Of a stretch of DNA of 37,132 nt, positions 25,439-31,926 are shown piece after piece. Both the position numbers and the translations under genes were made by a program. Source of the stretch: an uncultured Bacteroidaceae bacterium (lineage in GTDB: Bacteria; Bacteroidota; Bacteroidia; Bacteroidales; Bacteroidaceae); NCBI GenBank assembly GCA_904501945.1, contig CAJGCU010000006.1, forward strand, positions 1-37,132, in the 5' to 3' direction. Numbering within the stretch: the first letter of the stretch is position 1; each line of letters starts with the position of its first letter. The notes under the pieces were generated by a model. That model ran no database searches, had not been told where the DNA came from, and was given only the letters and a program-made list of their open reading frames with translations.

Positions 25439-25982
25439 AACCTAACAATTTTAATCGTTCACGAATAGTTTGACGAGCCACATACAAATTACTTTTCACT
25501 TGCCTGCTGTTCAAACCCGTTATTTCTTCCACTTCTGTAGACGAAAGCCCTTCCATCTGGACGAGTGTAAACACCAGCCGCTGCTTCTCGCTCAATCCGT
25601 CAGCCATCATCCTCACCATTGCCACCCATTCTTCGTTCTCCAATGCCTGATGCACATCCATCCCTGAAGCAACCCGTCTCAGCACCAACTCATCATCAGG
25701 CATCATCACCACACGTTTCATGCTCTTCAATCTGTCCAGACAAAGGCGTACGGCTATCGTGTAAATCCATGTGGTAAAACTCCTCTTCCTGTCATAATCT
25801 TCTATGCTTTGCCACACCCGTATCATCGTTTCCTGAACCATATCCTTCGCCTCTTCCTCATCGCACAACATCTTCAACGCCAACGAAAACACCATCCGCT
25901 GATACGTCCTCACCACGTCACGAAAAGCCTCCTTTTCGCCCCGCTGGCATCTAATCACTATGTTTTCGTCTATCTTTATCAT
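25431..25982 (-). CDS. ECF-family RNA polymerase sigma factor
   Basis: The 183-residue protein has the two ECF domains. Sigma2 is at about 10-90 (YQRMVFSLALKML, EEAKDMVQETMIRVWQSIEDYD, FTTWIYTIAVRLCLDRL). Sigma4 is at about 128-178 (LSEKQRLVFTLVQMEGLSSTEVEEITGLNSRQVKSNL, ARQTIRERL). It directs RNA polymerase to a small regulon, often under an anti-sigma factor. It is first in an operon of three overlapping genes. Upstream there is an E. coli-like TTGACT-N17-TATAAT instead of the usual Bacteroidetes promoter. Confidence 0.93.
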   Translation of the reverse strand: MIKIDENIVIRCQRGEKEAFRDVVRTYQRMVFSLALKMLCDEEEAKDMVQETMIRVWQSIEDYDRKRSFTTWIYTIAVRLCLDRLKSMKRVVMMPDDELVLRRVASGMDVHQALENEEWVAMVRMMADGLSEKQRLVFTLVQMEGLSSTEVEEITGLNSRQVKSNLYVARQTIRERLKLLGYE

Positions 25983-26003
25983 TTTGCGATGTTGCTTTTG
26001 ACT

Positions 26004-26032
26004 ATTATACGATTGAGAAAAAGAAAAGTCAA
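26004..26032 (-). promoter_or_regulatory. Sigma70-like promoter candidate of the ECF operon
   Basis: On the minus strand TTGACT (26032-26027), 17 bp, TATAAT (26009-26004) lies 22 bp before the sigma factor ATG. It matches the E. coli consensus in 11 of 12 positions but is atypical for Bacteroidetes, so it may be chance or an ECF autoregulatory site. Confidence 0.4.
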
Positions 26033-26050
26033 AAAATATGGGAGAAAATT

Positions 26051-26400
26051 AACGTGAGTTCGATGAATTATAACAGCTAAAAATGGGTGATTAGCGAAAA
26101 TTATTGCAACTTTATAGTCTCAAATACAAAGTATTACAAACAATAATCGTTATATTCATTGAGGGCAAAGTTACTGAATTATTCTGTATGGCAGATGATT
26201 TCTTCATTTTTTGATAAGAAGATGTCAAATATACACTGAGGAGTAAAACTTGGCGTTCTTATCATCGAAAATCCACCATATCAAAGGACAAAATTATGCT
26301 TATCCTAGTATCTTACACGTTCCCGAAGAAACTATGTTTCAATGTACAAAAGACTTTGGACACACAGATCTCATTCTTTTGAATTCATCGAACTCACGTT
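26051..26400. mobile_element. 350-bp element with 19-bp terminal inverted repeats, no transposase
   Basis: The ends 26051-26069 (AACGTGAGTTCGATGAATT) and 26382-26400 are perfect inverted repeats. No frame inside is long enough for a transposase. It is therefore a MITE or the deleted remnant of an insertion sequence; no family is assigned and no target duplication is evident. A TAACTTTG box on the minus strand (26173-26166) points toward the ECF operon. The rest of the gap, 26401-26523, is AT-rich without recognisable features. Confidence 0.7.
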
Positions 26401-26523
26401 TATATATAGTTCCTTTTCCCAACTCTTAAATACATAACTTTATTTTATCATCTGCACATATAACGGATTAAAGCAAAGATACAAAAAAATTATCATACCC
26501 TTGCATTTTACGTCTCTATAACC

Positions 26524-27492
26524 TTACAGAATCCAATTAAACAAATAACCGGAAATAATAATCAGTAACGTAACCACGCTGAAAAAAATACCTATCAGTC
26601 GCCAAGTCATCACTTTCTTGAGCATGGTAGCTTCGGGGATAGATAGCCCAATGATTGCCATCATAAAGGCAATGGCAGTACCCAACGGAATACCCTTTGC
26701 CACAAATACCTCTATGATGGGCACAATGCCCGCAGCATTGGCATACATCGGTACGGCAAGTATTACGGCAAGTGGCACGCCCCACCAATTTTCTGCCGAG
26801 AGGTATTGCTCAAAGAAGCCTTCGGGAACATAGCCGTGCATCGTAGCTCCAATGCCAACACCAATTAGGATATAGAGCAATACGCCTCGCACAATGCCCC
26901 ACGATTCACGAGTAATGGCAGGCAATCGCTTGAAAAAGGGCGTCTTCTCGGCCTCCCACATCGCACTCTGCTCTGAGGATTGTGTCTGTGCCGCCTTCAC
27001 CCAATCGGTCAAATAAGGCTCGAGGTGCATACGGCTCAAAATAAGCCCTGCAATCATCGACAGCACCATACCGCTCACAGCATAAATTAGTGTTACCTTC
27101 ACTCCAAACGAACCAAGGAACATAGCCACCGCCACCTCACTCACCAGAGGTGAGGCGATAAGAAATGTCAACGTTACGCCCAACGGTATTCCACCCTTTA
27201 CAAAGCCGATAAAGAGCGGTACAGATGAGCAGGAGCAGAACGGGGTAATACCACCAAAGATAGCCGCCAAAAAGTAGTCTAAGCCATAGAGTTTGTGTGT
27301 GGAGAGGTATTGGCGTAGTCGCTCTATTGGGAAGTAGGCATTGATAATGCCCATAACAAAACTAATACTGAAAAGCAGTATAATAATCTTGATGCTGTCG
27401 TAAAAAAAGAAATTGACAGCCGTACCCAATGGCGTGACGGCATCCAACCTCAAGACGCCATACACCAGCCAATCTGCAAATTGCTGTATCAT
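26524..27492 (-). CDS. ArsP-like permease (DUF318 family)
   Basis: The 322-residue protein has about eight hydrophobic membrane segments and the family signature GGITPFCSCSSVPLFIGFV, followed by PLGVTLTFLIASPLVSE and later VPMYANAAGIVPI. ArsP members export trivalent organoarsenicals; close relatives move Cu or Zn or have unknown substrates. The thiolate-rich CSCSS and the arsenic neighbours favour an arsenical. Its start overlaps the thioredoxin stop by ATGA, so it is translationally coupled. A long hydrophilic loop lies at about 160-200. Confidence 0.85.
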   Translation of the reverse strand: MIQQFADWLVYGVLRLDAVTPLGTAVNFFFYDSIKIIILLFSISFVMGIINAYFPIERLRQYLSTHKLYGLDYFLAAIFGGITPFCSCSSVPLFIGFVKGGIPLGVTLTFLIASPLVSEVAVAMFLGSFGVKVTLIYAVSGMVLSMIAGLILSRMHLEPYLTDWVKAAQTQSSEQSAMWEAEKTPFFKRLPAITRESWGIVRGVLLYILIGVGIGATMHGYVPEGFFEQYLSAENWWGVPLAVILAVPMYANAAGIVPIIEVFVAKGIPLGTAIAFMMAIIGLSIPEATMLKKVMTWRLIGIFFSVVTLLIIISGYLFNWIL

Positions 27493-27722
27493 ACGCCCAA
27501 CAACTTTTTAATCTCCGTTTCGCTTGGCACATAGCCCTTGATTTTCACCTCGCCATCAACCACTACGGCTGGGGTTGCGAGGATATTGTAGTTCATTATC
27601 TCCATAATATCCTCGACCTTGGTAATTGTCGCCGTGATGTTGTTCTCCTTGATGACCTTCTCGATGACGGCATAGGTTGTCTTACACTTGCCGCACCCCG
27701 TTCCTAAAACCTTGATTTCCAT
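27489..27722 (-). CDS. Small thioredoxin-like protein (redox-active disulfide protein 2 type)
   Basis: The 77-residue protein has a glutaredoxin-like fold with GTGCGKCKTTY at residues 7-17 (the CxxC pair is Cys10 and Cys13) and the cis-Pro region ILATPAVVVDGEVK. Such proteins are commonly found next to ArsP-type permeases. A TTG start 9 bp upstream is possible, but the ATG at 27722 fits the family better. It is coupled to the permease by a 4-bp overlap. It could reduce ArsC or pass electrons to the permease substrate; this is inference. Confidence 0.85.
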   Translation of the reverse strand: MEIKVLGTGCGKCKTTYAVIEKVIKENNITATITKVEDIMEIMNYNILATPAVVVDGEVKIKGYVPSETEIKKLLGV

Positions 27723-27788
27723 AATTCTCAAATTAAATTGTTAAACAATAATACAGTCTTCATTGCTCTTAATTCACGATAATTGTAA

Positions 27789-27805
27789 TTCGTAAAAACA
27801 ACGAA
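27789..27805 (-). promoter_or_regulatory. Probable ArsR operator before thioredoxin-permease
   Basis: TTCG-N9-CGAA, a palindrome that also occurs before the 4Fe-4S gene and arsR. On the minus strand the region reads TTTG, then about 21 bp to TACGAATT, nearly the same as at the 4Fe-4S gene. It lies about 67 bp before the thioredoxin start. Confidence 0.6.
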
Positions 27806-27835
27806 CATATTCTGCAAAAAAAGGAGAATAAGGAT

Positions 27836-28291
27836 TTAACGCTTGCCACCACAAAAGCATTTGGGTATTTCCTTTTTCAGGATTTCTGTAACATAGAACT
27901 CGGATATTCGCTTTCTGATTTCATCTCTAACCCTACGGAATTCATTCATGACAAACTCTTCTGAGCCTTGTGCGTCTGATGGATCGTCAAATCCGATGTG
28001 CAGGCGTTTGCCGACTTTGCCAATGAACGCCGGGCAGGTTTCGTTTGCACCACCACAAACGGTTATCACGTAATCCCACGCATCATTAAGGTAAATACCT
28101 ACATTTTGGGGAGTGTGTGATGAAATGTCAATGCCTGCCTCTTTCATCACTCCGACCGCCAGTGGATTAACCTGTGAAGCTGGTTGGGTTCCAGCCGAAT
28201 GAACTTCCAGACTTTTGTCAAATGATTGGAGAAACCCATGTGCCATCTGGCTGCGGCAACTGTTGCCTGTGCATAAAATCAATACTTTCAT
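27836..28291 (-). CDS. arsC: Arsenate reductase, low-molecular-weight phosphatase type
   Basis: ArsC (151 residues) reduces arsenate to arsenite. The phosphatase loop CTGNSCRS (nucleophile Cys7, Arg13) lies at the N terminus. The relay cysteines Cys79 and Cys86 lie in VITVCGGANETCPAF, as in the thioredoxin-coupled ArsC of Staphylococcus (Cys10/82/89). HIGFDDPSDAQGSEE carries the conserved DP. The C terminus adds KCFCGGKR, two more Cys that are not part of the core. It begins 20 bp after the 4Fe-4S frame and shares its transcript. Confidence 0.93.
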   Translation of the reverse strand: MKVLILCTGNSCRSQMAHGFLQSFDKSLEVHSAGTQPASQVNPLAVGVMKEAGIDISSHTPQNVGIYLNDAWDYVITVCGGANETCPAFIGKVGKRLHIGFDDPSDAQGSEEFVMNEFRRVRDEIRKRISEFYVTEILKKEIPKCFCGGKR

Positions 28292-28311
28292 ACGAATATA
28301 TGTTGCATACG

Positions 28312-28938
28312 TTAATTATCCATCTTCATTACGTTTGTAGGGCAAGCCTTGATGCATCGTCCGCACTTTATACAATCCGGATTTAAGTATCCCATATCAT
28401 TTCCTCTTGATTCATATGGAGAAAGCTGCATGGGACAGACTTTGGCACATCGCTTGCACTTCATTTGGCAGGATGCAGAAACTTGTACGCGAGGAAATCC
28501 AATTTTCTGTTTGCGTGGGGAAAACCATGCTGAAAGCGTACCCATAGGACAAAAGCTACATCAGGTACGGGGAGCATAGATAACTCCAAGAATAATGCCA
28601 ACCAAAGTGGTAATCATAATGAGGTTCCAGAATGTGCGACCTATTCCAGCAAGTGTGAGACCATTGAGATAGAGCTGAACTCCGAACATTCCGAATATGA
28701 ACATGAGCATAAAGATGCGGAAACCTTTGCTGCGCACAAAATTTGGAATGGGTTTGTGAGGCGAGAATCTGCTGACCACCCTGTCGTATAGGCTTCCGCG
28801 AGGGCAGAAGTGTCCACACCAGTATCTGCCCTTGCGAACTGCCATCGCAACGGGTCCTACCATACAAATAATGGCAATTACTCCTAACTCTGGCACGAAA
28901 TATGCCACGATTAAATACAAAAATAAAATCCAGTACAT
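28312..28938 (-). pseudogene. 4Fe-4S membrane protein (NapH/CcoG-like), interrupted by in-frame TGA
   Basis: One frame of 208 codons is broken by TGA at 28561-28563, codon 126. Upstream: three to four membrane segments and YWCGHFCPRGSLYD. Downstream without a frame change: CSFCPMGTLSAWFSP, then two ferredoxin motifs, CQMKCKRCAKVCP and CIKCGRCIKACP. The residue lost lies in APRT-x-CSFCP, where relatives have Trp, as the first motif does (YWCGHFCP). A TGG to TGA transition explains it. The ATG at 28938 is preferred over a TTG at 28971, because the operator at 28960-28975 covers the latter. The intact family moves electrons to or from the membrane. A second ATG at 28545 could restart translation but would omit the CSFCP ligands. 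A sequencing error cannot be excluded. Confidence 0.8.
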
Positions 28939-28959
28939 ATATAAAAATAATGTTGATAA

Positions 28960-28975
28960 TTCGTAAAACAACGAA
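28960..28975 (-). promoter_or_regulatory. Probable ArsR operator before the 4Fe-4S gene
   Basis: TTCG-N8-CGAA palindrome, 21 bp before the ATG at 28938. The minus-strand context (TTTG, 20 bp, TACGAATTA) nearly repeats that before the thioredoxin gene. Confidence 0.6.
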
Positions 28976-29001
28976 CATTCTCTGTCAAAAAAAAGAGGTT
29001 G

Positions 29002-29328
29002 TTATTTACAGCAACTCTCTCTCTTGCAAGCACAGTCTTCAAAGAATTCAGCAAATAACGCCTTTGCAAGTCGCCACTTCTCTCGGTTGATACAATATTT
29101 CACTTTCGGTGTTTCCACTTCGCCCTGTATTAATCCCGCCTCTTTCAACTCCTTGAGGTGCTGTGATACGGTTGCTTTGGCAATCGGCAATTCCTCGTGA
29201 ATATCGCCAAAATAACATTGCGTCTGCTTGGCCAGAAATTGTAATATTGCAATGCGCGCAGGGTGTCCCATCGCCTTTGCAAAGCGTGCAACTTGCTCTT
29301 GCTTAACGGAATAATCTTTATTTGCCAT
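29002..29328 (-). CDS. arsR: ArsR/SmtB-family metalloregulator
   Basis: ArsR (108 residues) is a winged-helix repressor released from DNA by arsenite or a similar metalloid. The helix-turn-helix is ELPIAKATVSQHLKELKEAGLI, at about residues 46-67. The classical CxC of helix 3 is not present: only one Cys occurs in QTQCYFGDIHEE (residue 38). A C-terminal cluster, DCACKRESCCK, offers four more Cys, and these may complete an alternative metal site. It is monocistronic or first in the cluster, and its own promoter carries the operator palindrome, so it is probably autoregulated. Confidence 0.92.
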   Translation of the reverse strand: MANKDYSVKQEQVARFAKAMGHPARIAILQFLAKQTQCYFGDIHEELPIAKATVSQHLKELKEAGLIQGEVETPKVKYCINREKWRLAKALFAEFFEDCACKRESCCK

Positions 29329-29347
29329 ACTCTCATATTGCTTATTG

Positions 29348-29382
29348 TTCGCAAAATTACGAATATATTTTTAATCAGCAAA
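29348..29382 (-). promoter_or_regulatory. arsR promoter with embedded operator
   Basis: On the minus strand TTTG (29382-29379), 19 bp, TAATTTTG (29359-29352). The palindrome TTCG-N8-CGAA (29363-29348) has the 8-bp -7 box as its exact spacer, so bound repressor would cover the box. Confidence 0.75.
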
Positions 29383-29466
29383 GCTTATGCTATAAAAAAC
29401 ATTTGTTCTAATCATAAATTAACAATTTGAAAGATTAACTTATTGGCGGAGTTAATAAACCCCAGC

Positions 29467-29535
29467 ACCTGCATTACGCTGCACCCTCCATCGTAATTAG
29501 GACACACCCTCCATCGTAATTACGATACACTCTCT
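29467..29535. repeat. Array C of 23-bp units
   Basis: Three units of exactly 23 bp start at 29467, 29490 and 29513. Each has a core ATTACG (ATTAGG in the second) at position 7 and a tail close to ACACCCTCC. The third has the 14-bp palindrome ATCGTAATTACGAT (29513-29526), also found in array B. The array ends 4 bp before the stop of the 49-aa gene. Confidence 0.7.
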
Positions 29536-29539
29536 GCCT

Positions 29540-29689
29540 CTACTGGAAGAAAAGGTACCAGACAGCAGCGGCAGTTAAGATGCCTATCACAAGTACCATT
29601 GCCAGTATGGTATATAGGGCACGGCGAGATGCTTGTGACTTGCCTTCAGTTGTCATCTGCTCATGCGGGTATTTTTCTTTGATTTCCAT
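29540..29689 (-). CDS. 49-residue single-span membrane protein
   Basis: This short frame has an ATG at 29689 and TAG at 29540. A charged N terminus (MEIKEKYPHEQMTTEGKSQA) is followed by SRRALYT and a hydrophobic segment ILAMVLVIGILTAAAVWYLFF, ending in Gln. The positive residues before the helix suggest the N terminus stays in the cytoplasm. A TAAATTTG box lies 20 bp upstream (29716-29709). I do not recognise the family; the clear membrane segment and the promoter support it as a real gene. Confidence 0.65.
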   Translation of the reverse strand: MEIKEKYPHEQMTTEGKSQASRRALYTILAMVLVIGILTAAAVWYLFFQ

Positions 29690-29708
29690 AATTTATATTA
29701 TTTTCGTA

Positions 29709-29716
29709 CAAATTTA
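29709..29716 (-). promoter_or_regulatory. -7 box before the 49-aa gene
   Basis: TAAATTTG on the minus strand, with only a weak -33 candidate. Confidence 0.4.
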
Positions 29717-29762
29717 TGGATTATTACTGGAATAAAAGAAATGATGATGAGAAAATCACAAT

Positions 29763-29907
29763 CTTTGGCTTCGCCGAAGGTACTCACGTTCGGAAAACTC
29801 AAAATATTTTTGGTTTTTCTCTCACTTAATCGCGCTTTGGCTTTGCCGAAGGTACTCACGTTCGGAAAACCCAAAATATTTTTTGGTTTTTCTCTCACTT
29901 AATCGTA
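29763..29907 (+). repeat. Tandem duplication of a 72-bp promoter-bearing repeat
   Basis: Copy 1 (29763-29834) and copy 2 (29835-29907) differ at only a few positions. Each contains CCGAAGGTACTCACGTTCGG, then AAAA(C)CCAAAATATTTTT and GGTTTTTCTCTCACTTAATCG. Only copy 2 ends in a working -7 box. The promoter half also occurs upstream of the DMP19 operon at 23772-23803, so this is probably a dispersed family. Confidence 0.8.
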
Positions 29908-29913
29908 CCTTTG
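29882..29913 (+). promoter_or_regulatory. Promoter of the DUF3298-type lipoprotein gene
   Basis: TTTG (29882-29885), 20 bp, TACCTTTG (29906-29913): perfect consensus. It excludes a start at 29911 and favours the ATG at 29935. Confidence 0.85.
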
Positions 29914-29934
29914 CATCGAAAAACATGCAAGAAG

Positions 29935-30741
29935 ATGGAAAAAGATTGTAGGATGTATCATTTGTTTGTAGGTATGGCTTTGGCTGCAACATTATTTTTG
30001 ACAGCATGCACAAGCAGACAGGAATCAAAGCTGCTGAGCTTTTACGACGTGAACAGAACTGAAAAACTCAGCGTACCATTTGACGAGGAGGGCAAGGAAT
30101 TTGCGAAGTTGCGTGACTTGGATGCCAGAGAAATGGAAATTAAAGTAGATATGCCATTTGCCAAAGCCGTAAAAGCCGACTACGAGAAATCTGCAGAAAA
30201 GATTAACAGCCAACTGATGGAGATGCTGCTGAAAAAGTCAGGAAGCCTCACTACTGAGGAGGCTGTGGAAGGCTTCATGCAGGACGTAAAGAATGAATTC
30301 AAGCGCGAAAAGGTCATCAGCATCTACTACAAACACCTGAAAGGCTATGCAGAATTTGGCATGGAGAATGTGCTCAACTATCGATTGGAAGAAGAAGAAT
30401 TTACAGGCGGAGCCCACCCCTACACCACCACTACCATATTGAGGTTCAACATGATGACAGGAGATTTCATCTCTCTCGATCAGATTTGCCCTCTGGCAAA
30501 ACAGAAAGAATTAAAAGAAATGCTGCTTGCCAAGCTGATGAAGGATAATCACGTGAGCACGATGGAGGAACTGAACCAACTGGGCATTCTGGAAATGACC
30601 GATATGTTTGTAAGCAAAAATTTCTCGCTTGGAGAAGACAGCATCGAATTTTACTACAACGAATACGACATAGCCCCATACGCTTATGGCCCTTGCACCA
30701 TCCGTCTTGGCTATGAGGACATCCACAAACTGGGCGTATAG
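29935..30741 (+). CDS. Lipoprotein with DUF3298/RsiV-like domain
   Basis: From the ATG at 29935 the product has 268 residues. A lipoprotein signal ends in FLTACTS (lipobox Cys near residue 25). The C-terminal half has the DUF3298 signature FTGGAHPYTTTTILRFNMMTGDFISLDQI and ends with YNEYDIAPYAYGPCTIRLGYED. The N-terminal half resembles the DUF4163 (PdaC/SigV) region. Domains of this type occur in RsiV, an anti-sigma factor that binds lysozyme, and in many envelope proteins of unknown role. No sigma gene is adjacent. It is monocistronic, from a strong promoter to a bidirectional terminator. Confidence 0.82.
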   Translation: MEKDCRMYHLFVGMALAATLFLTACTSRQESKLLSFYDVNRTEKLSVPFDEEGKEFAKLRDLDAREMEIKVDMPFAKAVKADYEKSAEKINSQLMEMLLKKSGSLTTEEAVEGFMQDVKNEFKREKVISIYYKHLKGYAEFGMENVLNYRLEEEEFTGGAHPYTTTTILRFNMMTGDFISLDQICPLAKQKELKEMLLAKLMKDNHVSTMEELNQLGILEMTDMFVSKNFSLGEDSIEFYYNEYDIAPYAYGPCTIRLGYEDIHKLGV

Positions 30742-30785
30742 AGGCTTCTCTAAAACCCATTATTCATTCAGCAGAATGCCTCACC

Positions 30786-30829
30786 ATTGATGTGCCCCAT
30801 AACGATTCGTCGTTATGGGGCACATCAAT
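30786..30829. terminator. Bidirectional 20-bp hairpin with TTCG loop
   Basis: Bases 30786-30805 pair perfectly with 30810-30829 around the loop TTCG. It lies between two convergent genes (stops at 30741 and 30833) and can end both transcripts. The GTGCCCCA core resembles the hairpin at 15098. Confidence 0.8.
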
Positions 30830-30832
30830 TTA

Positions 30833-31441
30833 TCAGGTATTTTCGAACTTTTTTAATTCTGTGTAAAGCCGTTGAATCGGCAATCCCATCACATTGAAAT
30901 AGGAACCCTCAATGCTTGTGACAGCCACATAGCCAATCCACTCTTGAATGCCATAGGCACCTGCCTTGTCGAAGGGTTTGAAGTGGTCAACATAATAAGT
31001 GATTTCCTCGTCTGTCAAGGTAGTGAAATGCACTTTAGAAACAGAAGCGAACTGAATGGTTTTCTGTTTCGTCACAATCGACACGCCAGTAATGACATCA
31101 TGGGCGTGACCAGACAACTGGCGCAGCATATTGATTGCATCTTCACGATTCGCAGGCTTTCCTAACACCTGTCCTGCATCATACACGATGGTATCGGCTG
31201 TGATAACCATCTCATCTTCAGCTATGGTGGAGAGATACGCCTCTGCCTTTTTCCCAGATATGTAGATAGGAATCTCCTCTCCCTTCAAGTTCCCTGGATA
31301 GCTTTCATCTATCCCCTGCAAAGTACGAACTTCAAAATCTATGCCTAATCCGCCCAGCAACTCTTTGCGTCGAGGAGAATTGCTGGCAAGAATGACTTTA
31401 TATCCTTCTACCAGCCGAAGGCTTCGCTGTTCTGCATCCAT
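30833..31441 (-). CDS. maf: Maf-family nucleotide pyrophosphatase
   Basis: Maf (202 residues) hydrolyses non-canonical or excess NTPs (dTTP/UTP class). Motifs: ILASNSPRRKELL (residues 17-29), ITADTIVYDAGQVLGKP, and SIEGSYFNVMGLP near the C terminus. The YGIQEWIG segment holds the conserved AYxIQ motif. Its ATG lies inside the end of the KdsC-like gene (34-bp overlap), so it is the last gene of a coupled operon. Confidence 0.95.
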   Translation of the reverse strand: MDAEQRSLRLVEGYKVILASNSPRRKELLGGLGIDFEVRTLQGIDESYPGNLKGEEIPIYISGKKAEAYLSTIAEDEMVITADTIVYDAGQVLGKPANREDAINMLRQLSGHAHDVITGVSIVTKQKTIQFASVSKVHFTTLTDEEITYYVDHFKPFDKAGAYGIQEWIGYVAVTSIEGSYFNVMGLPIQRLYTELKKFENT

Positions 31442-31926
31442 AAGTCTTGTGCTTTCAGTATTTGTTCTAAGATGTCACGAACACACCCTTTTCCCCCTTC
31501 TTTATGGGAAATGTAAGTGCATATCGCCTTGATTTCTGGGGCAGCATCAGACGGGCAGCAAGGAAGTCCGCACGCCCTAAGCACCTCATAATCTGGGATA
31601 TCATCCCCCACATAAGCAATTTCCTCATCCCTTAACGAGTATTTGTCCTTTAATTCATTGTAAATCTTTATCTTAACGGACACACCCAAAAATACGTCTT
31701 TGAGTCCTAAGCCTTCATAACGCACACGCACGGCTTCAGTCTTTCCGCCTGTGATAACCGCCAGAATGAGTCCGCTCTTAACAGCATGCTGCAAGGCATA
31801 ACCATCCTTTATGTTAACTGTTCGCATAGGGTCGCCATTAAGGTGCTGAGGAATCGTCTCGCACGACAAGACTCCATCAACATCTAAGAAGATGGCTCGT
31901 ATTTTTGTTAAATCATAGTTTATCAT
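31408..31926 (-). CDS. kdsC: KdsC-like HAD phosphatase (KDO 8-phosphate phosphatase)
   Basis: The 172-residue protein is a cap-less C0 HAD phosphatase. The nucleophile motif is IFLDVDGVL (Asp15, Asp17), motif II VITGG, and motif III YVGDDIPD. KdsC dephosphorylates KDO-8-phosphate for the LPS core, and its small size and sequence fit. Related NeuA- or CMP-sugar-linked phosphatases look similar, so the substrate is inferred. The gene overlaps the DUF2520 gene by 14 bp and maf by 34 bp. Confidence 0.85.
   Translation of the reverse strand: MINYDLTKIRAIFLDVDGVLSCETIPQHLNGDPMRTVNIKDGYALQHAVKSGLILAVITGGKTEAVRVRYEGLGLKDVFLGVSVKIKIYNELKDKYSLRDEEIAYVGDDIPDYEVLRACGLPCCPSDAAPEIKAICTYISHKEGGKGCVRDILEQILKAQDLWMQNSEAFGW

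Noticed and set aside
26296..26384. Small frame inside the 350-bp element
   Set aside because: About 28 codons, no promoter, and no similarity to transposase motifs that I can see.
28520..28563. Selenocysteine at the in-frame TGA
   Set aside because: Relatives have Trp there, as in the paired motif YWCGHFC. I see no SECIS-like hairpin with a proper apical loop directly downstream, and no Sec genes in the window.
28556..28978. 140-codon frame in an alternative phase over the 4Fe-4S gene
   Set aside because: It lacks the CxxxCP motifs, which are read in the other phase.
29763..29907. Attachment site from the direct repeats
   Set aside because: The two copies abut in tandem with no element between them, and no integrase gene is present.
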